Positions 8,623 through 17,601 of a stretch of DNA of 64,000 nt are shown here, one piece after another; the stretch's first letter is position 1, and the number at the start of each line of letters is the position of its first letter. Below the pieces are notes generated by a model, which saw nothing but the letters and a program-made list of their open reading frames with translations, searched no databases and was not told the origin of the DNA. The position numbers and the translations under genes are program-made. The stretch is from Candidatus Latescibacterota bacterium (GTDB lineage Bacteria > Krumholzibacteriota > Krumholzibacteriia > WVZY01), in NCBI GenBank assembly GCA_011772205.1, contig WVZY01000012.1, positions 1 to 64,000 on the forward strand, written 5' to 3'.

Positions 8623-8669
8623 GAGGATAATCGAACGTTCGGCGATAATCAAGAGAACGGGCGATAATC
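8623..8669. repeat. Three direct GATAATC repeats between clpX and lon
   Basis: The plus strand reads GATAATC at 8626-8632, 8644-8650 and 8663-8669, start-to-start spacing 18 and 19 bases. The last two extend to GGCGATAATC and the first is GAGGATAATC. The first two overlap the lon promoter candidate and the third reaches the clpX stop codon. A palindrome CGAACGTTCG (8632-8641) lies between the first two copies. The near two-helical-turn spacing suggests a multimeric regulator site, but none is identified. Confidence 0.6.
8624..8652 (-). promoter_or_regulatory. Candidate sigma70 promoter for lon
   Basis: -35 TTGATT (8652-8647), a 17-base spacer and -10 TATCCT (8629-8624) sit about 35 bases before the lon ATG. 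Both boxes coincide with GATAATC repeat copies. No CIRCE-type element was seen. Confidence 0.4.
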
Positions 8670-9922
8670 TATGCTTCTCGAGCCCGGCGATCACGCTGGA
8701 AAATCATCTCCGGGTCGACATTCTTCAGTATTGTTTCTTCTGTGATAACGATTTTTCGAACATTCGGCCGAGAGGGTATATCGTACATGATATGCAGCAT
8801 CGTATCTTCGATGACGGATCGAAGACCTCTCGCGCCGGTCTCGCGCTTCTTCGCAATGCACGCAATAGCCCTCAGCGCCTCATCGGTAAACACAAGCTCG
8901 ACGTCCTCCATCTGGAAGAGCTTCTGGTATTGCCTGACCAAAGCATTCTTCGGCTTTATGAGAATCTCGACAAGCGCATCTTCATTGAGCTCTGATAAAA
9001 CACCGGCTATAGGGATCCTGCCAACAAGCTCAGGAATTAAGCCGAATTTTTGGAGATCTTCCGGAGCAATCTGCTTCAAGACCTCGGTCTTATCTTTCTG
9101 TACTCGTGTATTCTTCTCCTTTCCGAAGCCGAGGATCTTGCGTCCAATCCTCTGCTCGATGATCTTATCGAGGCCTTCGAAAGAACCCCCGCAAATGAAG
9201 AGGATGTTTTTGGTGTTGATCTCTATATAGCTCTGCTGGGGTATCTTCCGGCCTCCCTGTGGAGGAACGTTGGCAACACTTCCCTCCAGCATTTTGAGAA
9301 GAGCCTGTTGGACCCCTTCACCGGAAACATCTCTGGTGATCGAAGGGCTGTCGATTTTCCTGGCGATCTTATCCAGCTCATCCACGTATACGATCCCCTT
9401 CTCCGTGGCTTGAACGGATGAGCCGGCATTCTGATAGAGCTTGAGAAGGATGTTTTCCACGTCTTCCCCTACGTATCCCGCCTCAGTGAAAGTTGTTGCA
9501 TCGACAATGGCGAATGGAACGCGCAGAAACCGGGCCAAGGTCTGGGCGAGAAGCGTCTTTCCAGTTCCCGTCGGCCCGAGAAGAAGGATGTTGCTCTTAT
9601 CGATCTCCACATCGTCCGCAGTTCGCTCATGCATGATCCGCTTGTAGTGATTGTACACCGCGACGGATAGGATGATTTTTGCGTGATCCTGCCCGATGAC
9701 GTACAGATCGAGAAATTCTTTGATCTCCCTCGGCTTGGGAAATTCCTCTGCATCGAATAGCACTTGCCCGGAGATCTCGTCGTCCAGTATGTCCTTGCAT
9801 AGCTTGATGCACTCGTTGCAGATATAGACGGACGGGCCGGATATGAGTTTTGCAACCTCATCCTGGCCTCTGCCGCAAAATGAGCACCTCAGGATATGGG
9901 GGCTTCCGATCTTCTTTTTCAT
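8669..9922 (-). CDS. clpX: ClpXP protease ATPase subunit ClpX
   Basis: A 417-residue AAA+ unfoldase that feeds substrates into ClpP. The N-terminal zinc-binding domain has Cys13, Cys16, Cys35 and Cys38. Walker A is G-P-T-G-T-G-K-T (116-123), the pore loop G-Y-V-G is at 149-152, and Walker B V-Y-V-D-E-L-D is near 178-184. GAGGAG five bases before the ATG fixes the start. It lies 30 bases after clpP and just before lon, the common tig-clpP-clpX-lon order. Confidence 0.97.
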   Translation of the reverse strand: MKKKIGSPHILRCSFCGRGQDEVAKLISGPSVYICNECIKLCKDILDDEISGQVLFDAEEFPKPREIKEFLDLYVIGQDHAKIILSVAVYNHYKRIMHERTADDVEIDKSNILLLGPTGTGKTLLAQTLARFLRVPFAIVDATTFTEAGYVGEDVENILLKLYQNAGSSVQATEKGIVYVDELDKIARKIDSPSITRDVSGEGVQQALLKMLEGSVANVPPQGGRKIPQQSYIEINTKNILFICGGSFEGLDKIIEQRIGRKILGFGKEKNTRVQKDKTEVLKQIAPEDLQKFGLIPELVGRIPIAGVLSELNEDALVEILIKPKNALVRQYQKLFQMEDVELVFTDEALRAIACIAKKRETGARGLRSVIEDTMLHIMYDIPSRPNVRKIVITEETILKNVDPEMIFQRDRRAREA

Positions 9923-9952
9923 ATAAGCTCCTCGTCCCTTCTGTGCGAGGAA

Positions 9953-10558
9953 TTAACCTTCCCCTTTTGGCTTGTGCTTGAAGATGTTGTCGATGATCCC
10001 GTACTCCTGAGCTTGCTCTGCGGACATGAAGTAATCGCGATCCGTGTCCTTTGCGATTTTCTTCACGGGTTGTCCCGTGTGCACCGCTAAGACTTCATTC
10101 AGCTTATCACGCAAAGTCAGGATTTCCTTCGTATAGATCTCCAGAGTTGCAGCCTGACCCTGAGATCCTCCCGAAGGCTGGTGGATCATCACCCGAGCAT
10201 GAGGGAGGGCTGAACGCTTTCCCGGCGTGCCCGCAGCCAGAAGCAATGCTGCCATACTTGCAGCTTGCCCCATGCAAATCGTCGACACATCAGGCGAAAT
10301 GTACTGCATCGTGTCATAGACGGCCAATCCCGAAGAGATGATGCCCCCCGGGCTGTTGATGTAAAGGAATATATCTCTCTCTTGATCTTCAGCCTCAAGA
10401 AACAGCAACTGCGCGATGACGGCGTTGGCGACGAAATCATCGATGGGGGTTCCGAGAAAAACGATTCTGTCTTTGAGCAGACGTGAATAGATATCATAAG
10501 ACCGTTCGATCCTACCTGTCTGCTCGATAACTACTGGCAAAGGCAGTTGAGACTTCAT
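9953..10558 (-). CDS. clpP: ATP-dependent Clp protease proteolytic subunit
   Basis: A 201-residue serine peptidase that forms the double-heptamer chamber. The triad is Ser101 in G-Q-A-A-S-M-A-A, His126 in M-I-H-Q-P-S-G-G, and the Asp of K-D-T-D-R-D (about 171). AAAGGA lies upstream of the ATG. It sits between tig and clpX with 60 and 30 base gaps, so co-transcription is likely. Confidence 0.97.
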   Translation of the reverse strand: MKSQLPLPVVIEQTGRIERSYDIYSRLLKDRIVFLGTPIDDFVANAVIAQLLFLEAEDQERDIFLYINSPGGIISSGLAVYDTMQYISPDVSTICMGQAASMAALLLAAGTPGKRSALPHARVMIHQPSGGSQGQAATLEIYTKEILTLRDKLNEVLAVHTGQPVKKIAKDTDRDYFMSAEQAQEYGIIDNIFKHKPKGEG

Positions 10559-10619
10559 TTAAGGATCCTTTCCTTTAAAATAATATAATGCATTGCCAGA
10601 ACCCGAAGAAGCAAAATCG

Positions 10620-11933
10620 CTAGGCAGCTTTTACATCGGCGTTCTCGCGGAGGAAGTTGATGACTTTCTCTTCGAGAATTTGATCCACCAAGCTGCTACG
10701 GTGCTTCGGGTGGTTGAAGAAGGCTTTAAGCTCCTCGACCTTTTCCCCGCCTTTGTTCACAATCTCATTGATCCTTTCATCCACTTCTTCTTCTTCGACG
10801 ACGAGTTCCTCCTGGCTTTTCACTGCCAGCAAGACGAAGTACTTCTTAACATTCCGAACCGCAGTTTCCCGAAAAAGTTCCCTGATTTCTTTTTCCCGAT
10901 CCATCTCGGAAGGCACAGTGGGCCGCCTGCGGCGGTCCTCTTCGATAAGAGAAGTCAAGTAATTATCTACCATAACTTCAGGGACATCGAAGGGATTGGT
11001 TTCGATGATTTCATCGATGATCTTCTCCTCCACTTCCCGCTTATAACGACGCTCCTCATCTTCGACCAGGTCGTTTCGAATACGCTCTTTTAGCGAGTTG
11101 AGATCCGGTATATCCTCGCCGATCCGCTTGGCAAAAGCATCGTCGATTTCGGGGATAACTTTCTCCTTCACTTCGCGGAGTGACACGTAAAAAGTTCTCT
11201 GCTTACCCCGAAGTTCCTGGTTGGGGATATCATCGGGATACGTCACTGTTATTCGCTTTTCCTCTCCCAAGGGCATCCCGATGAGCCCATCTCGAAGCTC
11301 TGGAAACAGATTTCCACTCGCAAGATCCACAGGGTAGTTGCGTATCATCTCTTTTTCATCCACCTCCCCGGAATCGAGGACAGGAGCATAATCGATGATG
11401 AGATAGTCTCCCTCGCGAGGCTCCCGATCAACGACTCGGTAGGTGGCAAAACCCGCTTGAAGGTTCTCGAGCGCTTTTTCCACTTCCTCATCGCCGATCT
11501 CCCTCTTCTCGACGGCCACCGTTACATTGCGATATCCCTCTATCTTGACGGATGGCCGCACTTCTACGGCCACATCCACATTGATCTTGCCGCTTTGATC
11601 TGCCTGGACGTTCTCGAACTTGGGGTGTCCGAGCGGCTCGATCCCTTCGCGTCTCAGCGCTTCCTCATAAACGACCGGTAGCAGGTTTTGGACCGCGTCC
11701 GTATGAATCGCGTCCCCAAAGTTCTTTTCAATATAACGGAGCGGGACCTTGCCCCTCCGAAATCCCGGAACTTTCAGCTCTCTACGGTACTTCTTGAGCA
11801 CTTCCGCTTTTTCGAGTTCCACTTCCTCCTGGGGGATCTCTATCGACAGAATCCGCTTGCAGTCGCTTGGACTGGAAACGGTTACGGTAAATTTTCGTTC
11901 TTCCCTCTGAGGTGGTGTTAACTCCTTATCCAT
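10620..11933 (-). CDS. tig: Trigger factor
   Basis: A 437-residue ribosome-bound chaperone and peptidyl-prolyl isomerase. The N-terminal ribosome-binding domain carries the signature G-F-R-R-G-K-V-P (about residues 55-62). A PPIase domain follows near 160-250 (E-G-D-Y-L-I-I-D-Y), then a charged helical C-terminal domain. The ATG at 11933 has GGAGG six bases upstream. A longer frame to 11996 runs into tRNA-Leu and was discarded. It is the first gene of the tig-clpP-clpX-lon series. Confidence 0.95.
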   Translation of the reverse strand: MDKELTPPQREERKFTVTVSSPSDCKRILSIEIPQEEVELEKAEVLKKYRRELKVPGFRRGKVPLRYIEKNFGDAIHTDAVQNLLPVVYEEALRREGIEPLGHPKFENVQADQSGKINVDVAVEVRPSVKIEGYRNVTVAVEKREIGDEEVEKALENLQAGFATYRVVDREPREGDYLIIDYAPVLDSGEVDEKEMIRNYPVDLASGNLFPELRDGLIGMPLGEEKRITVTYPDDIPNQELRGKQRTFYVSLREVKEKVIPEIDDAFAKRIGEDIPDLNSLKERIRNDLVEDEERRYKREVEEKIIDEIIETNPFDVPEVMVDNYLTSLIEEDRRRRPTVPSEMDREKEIRELFRETAVRNVKKYFVLLAVKSQEELVVEEEEVDERINEIVNKGGEKVEELKAFFNHPKHRSSLVDQILEEKVINFLRENADVKAA

Positions 11934-11966
11934 TCTATGCCTCCGATCGCTCCTGCATAGGCTGTT

Positions 11967-12052
<86 letters not shown>

Positions 12053-12486
12053 TCCGACTTGGCATCCTGATATCAATCATTCAAAACGTGTCGCAAAGAG
12101 GCACGAGCCGGTTTTCTCTTCGTGAAGGGGCCTATCCGGATCATATGATTCCCGTGGCTCACCCGCCTTTCCCAGCGCTTCCACAGTCTTCGCGGTGCCC
12201 ATCTGCTGACGGGCACGATCGAATAACCTATTCCCTTAAAAACGATAAGCCCTCCAGAGTGCCCCTTTTTCCCGCAATGAATATATTATAGAGGAAATTC
12301 GAGGGAAATAGTACGCACCGCTTTCGAGAAGGGTCAAGCGAAATAAATTTCGAGAACCACCGCAGCGAGCGGGCGCGTAAGGCGCATTCGCAACCACCAC
12401 ATTAGCAACCGAATGCGAGGATTTGCTGGAGTAACTTATTAAATTATAATACAAACCTCTCCCGGTTTTCCAGGCGAAACCGTGCT
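12053..12486. other. Non-coding stretch between tRNA-Leu and the acyl-CoA dehydrogenase gene
   Basis: No recognisable gene in these 434 bases. Two inverted repeats were noticed: GTGCCC/GGGCAC arms at 12196-12217 and CGCATTCG/CGAATGCG arms at 12383-12417. Neither is followed by a T-run in either direction, so neither is called a terminator. An AT-rich patch lies near 12430-12455. Open frames here have no family resemblance. Confidence 0.6.
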
Positions 12487-13653
12487 TCATGCAAATGCAT
12501 CGATGCCCGTCAATTCCCGTCCGACGATGAGCGTGTGAACATCGTATGTTCCTTCATAGGTGTCGACGGATTCGAGGTTGCACATGTGGCGGATGACCGG
12601 GTATTCCCCGCTTATTCCGTTGGCGCCCAGTATTCCCCTGGCCGTTCGGGCGATCTCCAGCGCTTTGCGAACGTTGTTCCGCTTGGCCATAGAAACCTGG
12701 GCGAAGGACAGCTTCCTCTGGTCTTTCAGCCTTCCGAGCTGAACGTTGAGGAGCTGCCCCAGGGCGATTTCCGTAGCCATATCTGCGAGCTTCTTCTGAG
12801 TAATCTGAAAAGACGCTATCGGCTTGTTGAACTGAATCCGTTCCTTGCTGTATTCGAGGGCTCCATGGAAGCAAGCCATTGCGGCGCCCATGGCTCCCCA
12901 AGCGATTCCATAACGAGCCTGATTGAGACACATCAACGGGTGCTTGAGCCCGCCGGTTCCTGGAAGGAGGTTATCCTTTGGAATCCGGCAATCGCTAAAG
13001 ATGAGCTCGCTTGTGTCGCTCGCTCGAAGTGAAAGCTTATAAGGGATCTTCCTTGCCTCGAAGCCTGCACGGTCCTTTTCCACGATGAACCCATGGACGA
13101 TCCCGTCGCTTTTTGCCCATACTATGGCCACATCGGCGAGGCTGCCGTTTGTGATCCACATCTTGGCGCCATTCAACACGTAGTCGTCCCCGTCTCGAAC
13201 AGCCGTGGTAATGATGCCTCCGGGATCACTCCCATAGTCGGGCTCGGTCAGGCCGTAGCATCCGATGGATTCGGCGCTGGCAAGACGCGGGAGCCAACGA
13301 TTTTTCTGTTCATCGCTTCCAAAAGCATGAATTGGGTACATCACGAGACACGACTGTACGGAAGCAAAGCTCCTGATTCCAGAATCCGCGCGCTCGAGTT
13401 CCTGCATCATCAACCCATACACGACATTGTTCTCACCAGCGCAGCCGTATCCCTGAATCGTCGCCCCGAAGATGCCCAGCTCGGCCATCGGTTTGATCAA
13501 GTCCTCGGGAAACGTCCCTCTTTCATAATTGTCCTTTATGAGCGGAAGAACTTCCTCCTCGACAAACCTTCGCACGGTACTGCGAACGAGCAGCTCTTCT
13601 TCAGTGAGCAAGGTATCCACATGCATGTAGTCAAATCCGTCGAATCGTTTCAT
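12487..13653 (-). CDS. Acyl-CoA dehydrogenase, glutaryl-CoA dehydrogenase type
   Basis: A 388-residue FAD flavoprotein. Segments typical of the glutaryl-CoA dehydrogenase subgroup are S-V-Q-S-C-L-V-M near 102, Y-G-L-T-E-P-D-Y-G-S-D-P near 133-144, S-L-R-A-S-D-T near 210, G-A-N-G-I near 343, and the catalytic Glu in V-D-T-Y-E-G-T-Y-D. In characterised relatives this enzyme oxidises and decarboxylates glutaryl-CoA to crotonyl-CoA. The crotonase gene ends one base before this ATG (TAG-A-ATG), implying translational coupling and a shared pathway. Whether it decarboxylates cannot be told from the sequence. Confidence 0.85.
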   Translation of the reverse strand: MKRFDGFDYMHVDTLLTEEELLVRSTVRRFVEEEVLPLIKDNYERGTFPEDLIKPMAELGIFGATIQGYGCAGENNVVYGLMMQELERADSGIRSFASVQSCLVMYPIHAFGSDEQKNRWLPRLASAESIGCYGLTEPDYGSDPGGIITTAVRDGDDYVLNGAKMWITNGSLADVAIVWAKSDGIVHGFIVEKDRAGFEARKIPYKLSLRASDTSELIFSDCRIPKDNLLPGTGGLKHPLMCLNQARYGIAWGAMGAAMACFHGALEYSKERIQFNKPIASFQITQKKLADMATEIALGQLLNVQLGRLKDQRKLSFAQVSMAKRNNVRKALEIARTARGILGANGISGEYPVIRHMCNLESVDTYEGTYDVHTLIVGRELTGIDAFA

Positions 13654-13654
13654 T

Positions 13655-14437
13655 CTACCGTCCCTTGAAGTTGGCCTTTCGTTTTTCGAGAAATGCTCGG
13701 GTTCCCTCTTTCATATCATCCGTCGCACACACCAGGCCGAATAGTGAAGCCTCCAGTTTGCAGCCGTCTTCGAATTCCATCTCGAAGCCCCGGTCAATAG
13801 CCTCACGCGCTGCCTTGAGGGCAATGGGCCCTTTTTCGAGAAGGCTTTGTGCCGTTTCATTTACCGCCGCCATAAGCTCCTCCTGAGGAACCACGCGGCT
13901 CACAAGCCCTATTCTCAGCGCCTCCTGCGCGTCGATGGTTCTCCCGGTGAGAATCAGATCCAGGGCAATCCCCTTTCCAACAAGCCGGGAGAGTCGTTGG
14001 GTCCCCCCGTATCCGGGTATCAGACCAAGATTCACTTCCGGTTGGCCGAACCTGGCCTTTTCGGAGGCAATCCGAATGGTGCAGGCCATTGCCAGCTCGC
14101 ATCCGCCTCCCAAGGCATACCCGTTGACCGCCGCAATCGAGGGCTTTCCCATGGCCTCGAGCAGGCGGAACGCGTGCTGCCCCGTCTCAGCCGTTGCAGC
14201 TCCGCTCATGGCATTCTTCCCCGCGAGTTCGGCGATATCCGCTCCCGCAGCAAATGCTTTGTCCCCCGAGCCAGTCAGAACCATTACCCTGACTCCATCG
14301 TCATCGGCTGCCTCCTTGAAAGCCTTCTCGAGCTCCTCGATCGTTGCCGCATTCAGCGCATTCAGGACCTTGGGGCGATTGAGACTGATATACGCCACCT
14401 GGTCTCTTTTTTCAAATCGGATGTATTCCAGTTCCAC
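13655..14437 (-). CDS. Enoyl-CoA hydratase (crotonase family)
   Basis: A 260-residue crotonase-fold enzyme that hydrates trans-2-enoyl-CoA such as crotonyl-CoA. The oxyanion-hole segment A-F-A-A-G-A-D-I lies near 63-70. G-Y-A-L-G-G-G-C-E-L near 107-116 and P-E-V-N-L-G-L-I-P-G near 133-142 hold the two catalytic Glu positions. The GTG at 14437 is chosen because AAGGAGG lies seven bases upstream and it gives the normal family length. The longer frame to 14575 adds an unrelated segment. It is the upstream partner of the dehydrogenase gene. Confidence 0.9.
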   Translation of the reverse strand: MELEYIRFEKRDQVAYISLNRPKVLNALNAATIEELEKAFKEAADDDGVRVMVLTGSGDKAFAAGADIAELAGKNAMSGAATAETGQHAFRLLEAMGKPSIAAVNGYALGGGCELAMACTIRIASEKARFGQPEVNLGLIPGYGGTQRLSRLVGKGIALDLILTGRTIDAQEALRIGLVSRVVPQEELMAAVNETAQSLLEKGPIALKAAREAIDRGFEMEFEDGCKLEASLFGLVCATDDMKEGTRAFLEKRKANFKGR

Positions 14438-14772
14438 ACCGATACCTCCTTCCCTCGAGCACCCGATATCAGGCACTCCCGCTTGCAAATATGAGCTTCG
14501 CCGGTAACTTCGCCAGTCACCCGGGGTTTGAGCCCTCGGATGGGTGCGTGCCACACCCCAGACTGATTTAACCATTTATATCTCAATAAGTTGCTCGTTG
14601 TAAGCTAATGAAGATGCCTCATTTCGTCAATACAAAATTCCTGGGAAATGCCCAACCGGAACTGGATTTGCATCTACCCGCAAGACACCTGTAATCCGCA
14701 GCTCCGGCTTTCCTCCACGTCCTGTCCGGAGCGGCGAAACTAGCACTAGCTGAAAGGTCCGGTACGACATCC
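14438..14772. other. Divergent intergenic region with a weak minus-strand promoter candidate
   Basis: These 335 bases separate the crotonase gene (minus) from an exported protein gene (plus). On the minus strand, TTGACG (14630-14625), 17 bases and TAGCTT (14607-14602) form a promoter-like pair with a poor -10. No plus-strand promoter or gene was recognised. Confidence 0.35.
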
Positions 14773-17580
14773 ATGTCCCTCGCCGCTCGACTGATAATCG
14801 CTCGATTGATCATCTCGATAGTGCTGGTCGTCCCTTCCCCGAATGGATTTCGTGCGACTGCCTCGCAAGCCACAAAACAATCGCCTTCCGCAATGCCCTG
14901 TGAATCTCATGGAGTGTTTATCAAGGACAGATTGCGTGCCATTTTCCGGACACAGCTTGCGAGCGGGGTGCTGAGCGTTAGCGGCGCCGACGCGTGGCTG
15001 GAAGACTACCCGATCCTGGCGACGCTGAGTCTGGAAGCCTACAGATCGGATCGGGACGAAGCGTTCCTGCAGCATGCGTACAGCTCGATCGCCCGCTATT
15101 TCAATTACCTCTTCATAGAACAGGATGCGGATGGGGATTTTCTCATCGAAAGCCCTGATTGGAACGGAGCGGGACGATCTCAGGAGCGAGTTGCTTTCAA
15201 TGCCCTGCTTGCGATGGATATGGAGAATCTTTCCCGGATCTGCTTGCAGCTCAAGGTTCCGCTCAGGGGACTGCTCTGGCACGAAGGAGCGCGGATGATT
15301 AGAGAGCGGCTGACCACCGCCTGTTATGATGCGGATGCGAACATTTTCTTCTCATTGGAGCCGCTCACCAATGAAAAGCGTTGGCGCGACGGGCCATTCC
15401 TGCTACTGCCGACCCTGTTCCCTGACGGCATAGGGGAGAACTTCGCATCCTCGATGCTCCGGCAGTTCCTCACCAATCCCAACACGACCCGAGCGAATCC
15501 GACGGATGGCAGCGGAGGAGACGGTTCAGCGCCCTTCGGCGAATCCAACATCAAAACAAAGCACCTGCTGGAATCTTGCCTGGTTCCGGAAATACTCGAG
15601 CGTAACGGTCTCGTATCCGAAGCCGCCAACTTCCGCAAAAAGAGCATGCCTCAGCCCGGATCGACGCCACTCGAACAGTCATCTACCAGGCCTTCCGGCG
15701 CTGCAGTATACGAGGATTACCTGACCTGCCGGCTAGCTCAAAGCAACGGTGAGCATCTGTTTCCCCCGCTCCTCCCCCTCGAGCTCTTCTCACGAATCGC
15801 GATTGCCAAGTACATATTGCGCGGCGAAGAAGGTACATCATTAATGCAGAGCATCAACGAGATTTTGCATTATGTATGCATGTCTCGAAGCCCAGCGGAA
15901 TCAGCTAGCAACTATCGGACGATCGACGACAAAACCGCTCTCGCCGCCGTTCGACAAGTGTATCAGAGCATCTCAATCGTCAAAGAACGGCGAAAAAGGG
16001 GCGCCATCTTTACGCCAAGAGACCGAACTGATATCCCCGGCTTCGACTTGGACGGTGCTTTCACCAGGCTCATCCAGGATGTCATCAGCGCGCTTCACCG
16101 TGTGGAATCGACCATTTTTCATTCGCAAGGCAACGAGAAGGGATTTCGCCTTTCGAGCCATCTTTTGAAGGAACGAACGGTGATCGGTGAAACGATCACC
16201 CTGCGCCTGAACATCTCAGTGAACCGCGCTCCAGAAGCTATTCGCTCGGTCCTGCTCTCACGTGAAGCGCTCGTTGATACTCTGTTCCACTCCAATCTCC
16301 CTGCGGAGCTCCGTCCGGGAGGCGAGCCGATAACGCTCTTTCACCGCTTTTCCGTACCATCCGATTGGATGCCAGGGATTCATACGGTTCCGTTCTCCGT
16401 CACCGTGCGGCTCGGCACGGGGGAACGCCGGCGGTTGTATTTTCGCAAAAGCATATATCTCGACCCCCCCGTCGCATTCCAGGTCACATTTCCCGAAGGG
16501 CGAACCCTCAAGGATTGGGGTGTCCCTTTGGATGTTCAAATCAACAAGAAGGCGCCTTATCCCGTTGTGATTCAAACCGGCTGGTACAGCCCATCAGGAT
16601 TGAAGCTCAAGGAAGGAAAATCGCAAGAGATTTACATGCCTGAACTACAAAACTCGGTGTCGACCAAGCTGCATGTGCTTGCTCCGAGTCCGATCCGCCC
16701 GGGCGCTTTTCCATTCGTGTTCAAGATTTTTGCAAACGGTCTCGATCTCGGCACGATCTCATCAACGCTGTTCAAGCATTACCAGTGGATTTTCGTGGGC
16801 TCCTTTGCCACCGAGGGCGACCCGCTTCTGCAGGTATACCCTCCGGAGCGCGGGGTAAACCTATTCGCTGTATTCGATGGAATCGATAGCCGGATCTTCT
16901 GGCGGATGCTTCCGCCAGAAGCGCTATCTGACAATGGTGAGATCAACCTCGGTGATTTGCTTGCTCCCAATGGGGTCGGCTTTCTCTACACCGTGATAAA
17001 GAGCACGCGGCCAATGTCCTGCTCCGCATTCCTGTCCGGCAATGTTCCATCAGGGCTGTTGATCAATGGAAGACTCGTTCTCGGATCGAATCCAAACTCG
17101 TCTCCGGGCCAGTCGCAATGCACCATTCAATTGAAAGAGGGTCTCAATGACGTTCTCGTTAAAGTAGTAGGCGGCGAGGGGGCGAGAATATTTCTGAATC
17201 TCGGGGACGAGGAAAGCCTCACGTCCGATGAATTCAACAACAATCTATGGGAACTGGTCGACGGATTCAAAGACTTTTACGAAAAGCGAATCCGCCAGTT
17301 CGCCGAATCAAGCTCAACCCAGAAGCTCGCCACTCTCCGCTTTTTCGACCAAGAGGCGAACTCCGTCTCCGTAATCGGAACGTTCAACGGATGGTCTGCA
17401 GAAAGTTCACAGCTGAAAGAAATTTCAAATGGCGTGTGGGAGATCTCTCTCCATCTTCCTCCCGGAAAATACGCGTATCGATTCCTCGTCAACAACAGAA
17501 CGCAGGTGCTGGATCCCCGCTGTCCCGTTCAGGAACCGGATGGATTCGGCGGCATGAATTCCGTGCTCTACGTCGAATGA
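14773..17580 (+). CDS. Exported protein with alpha/alpha-barrel glycosidase-like N-half and C-terminal CBM48/glycogen-binding domain
   Basis: A 935-residue protein and the only plus-strand gene between 1 and 24 kb. A hydrophobic N-terminus (about residues 5-28) looks like a signal peptide. Residues 60-230 resemble the (alpha/alpha)6 barrel of MGH1/GH63-type glucosidases: W-L-E-D-Y-P, D-A-D-G-D-F-L-I-E-S-P-D-W-N-G, and helices with A-L-L-A-M-D-M-E. The usual G-W-D-N-S-P element is altered, so activity is doubtful. The middle (about 450-830) is beta-rich and unrecognised. Residues 855-935 match CBM48/AMPK-type glycogen-binding folds (V-I-G-T-F-N-G-W, P-P-G-K-Y-A-Y-R-F-L-V). It may bind or act on alpha-glucan outside the cytoplasm. 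It ends 21 bases before the convergent feoB stop. The ribosome-binding site is weak (AAAGG, 14 bases before the ATG). Confidence 0.65.
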   Translation: MSLAARLIIARLIISIVLVVPSPNGFRATASQATKQSPSAMPCESHGVFIKDRLRAIFRTQLASGVLSVSGADAWLEDYPILATLSLEAYRSDRDEAFLQHAYSSIARYFNYLFIEQDADGDFLIESPDWNGAGRSQERVAFNALLAMDMENLSRICLQLKVPLRGLLWHEGARMIRERLTTACYDADANIFFSLEPLTNEKRWRDGPFLLLPTLFPDGIGENFASSMLRQFLTNPNTTRANPTDGSGGDGSAPFGESNIKTKHLLESCLVPEILERNGLVSEAANFRKKSMPQPGSTPLEQSSTRPSGAAVYEDYLTCRLAQSNGEHLFPPLLPLELFSRIAIAKYILRGEEGTSLMQSINEILHYVCMSRSPAESASNYRTIDDKTALAAVRQVYQSISIVKERRKRGAIFTPRDRTDIPGFDLDGAFTRLIQDVISALHRVESTIFHSQGNEKGFRLSSHLLKERTVIGETITLRLNISVNRAPEAIRSVLLSREALVDTLFHSNLPAELRPGGEPITLFHRFSVPSDWMPGIHTVPFSVTVRLGTGERRRLYFRKSIYLDPPVAFQVTFPEGRTLKDWGVPLDVQINKKAPYPVVIQTGWYSPSGLKLKEGKSQEIYMPELQNSVSTKLHVLAPSPIRPGAFPFVFKIFANGLDLGTISSTLFKHYQWIFVGSFATEGDPLLQVYPPERGVNLFAVFDGIDSRIFWRMLPPEALSDNGEINLGDLLAPNGVGFLYTVIKSTRPMSCSAFLSGNVPSGLLINGRLVLGSNPNSSPGQSQCTIQLKEGLNDVLVKVVGGEGARIFLNLGDEESLTSDEFNNNLWELVDGFKDFYEKRIRQFAESSSTQKLATLRFFDQEANSVSVIGTFNGWSAESSQLKEISNGVWEISLHLPPGKYAYRFLVNNRTQVLDPRCPVQEPDGFGGMNSVLYVE

Positions 17581-17601
17581 TGTGCCGCTTTGCGCTGCGA
17601 T

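Noticed and set aside
12196-12217. Inverted repeat GTGCCC/GGGCAC near tRNA-Leu
   Set aside because: Ten-base loop, only six pairs and no T-run; may be chance.
12383-12417. Inverted repeat CGCATTCG/CGAATGCG downstream of the acyl-CoA dehydrogenase gene
   Set aside because: Long 19-base loop and no T-run, so not called a terminator.
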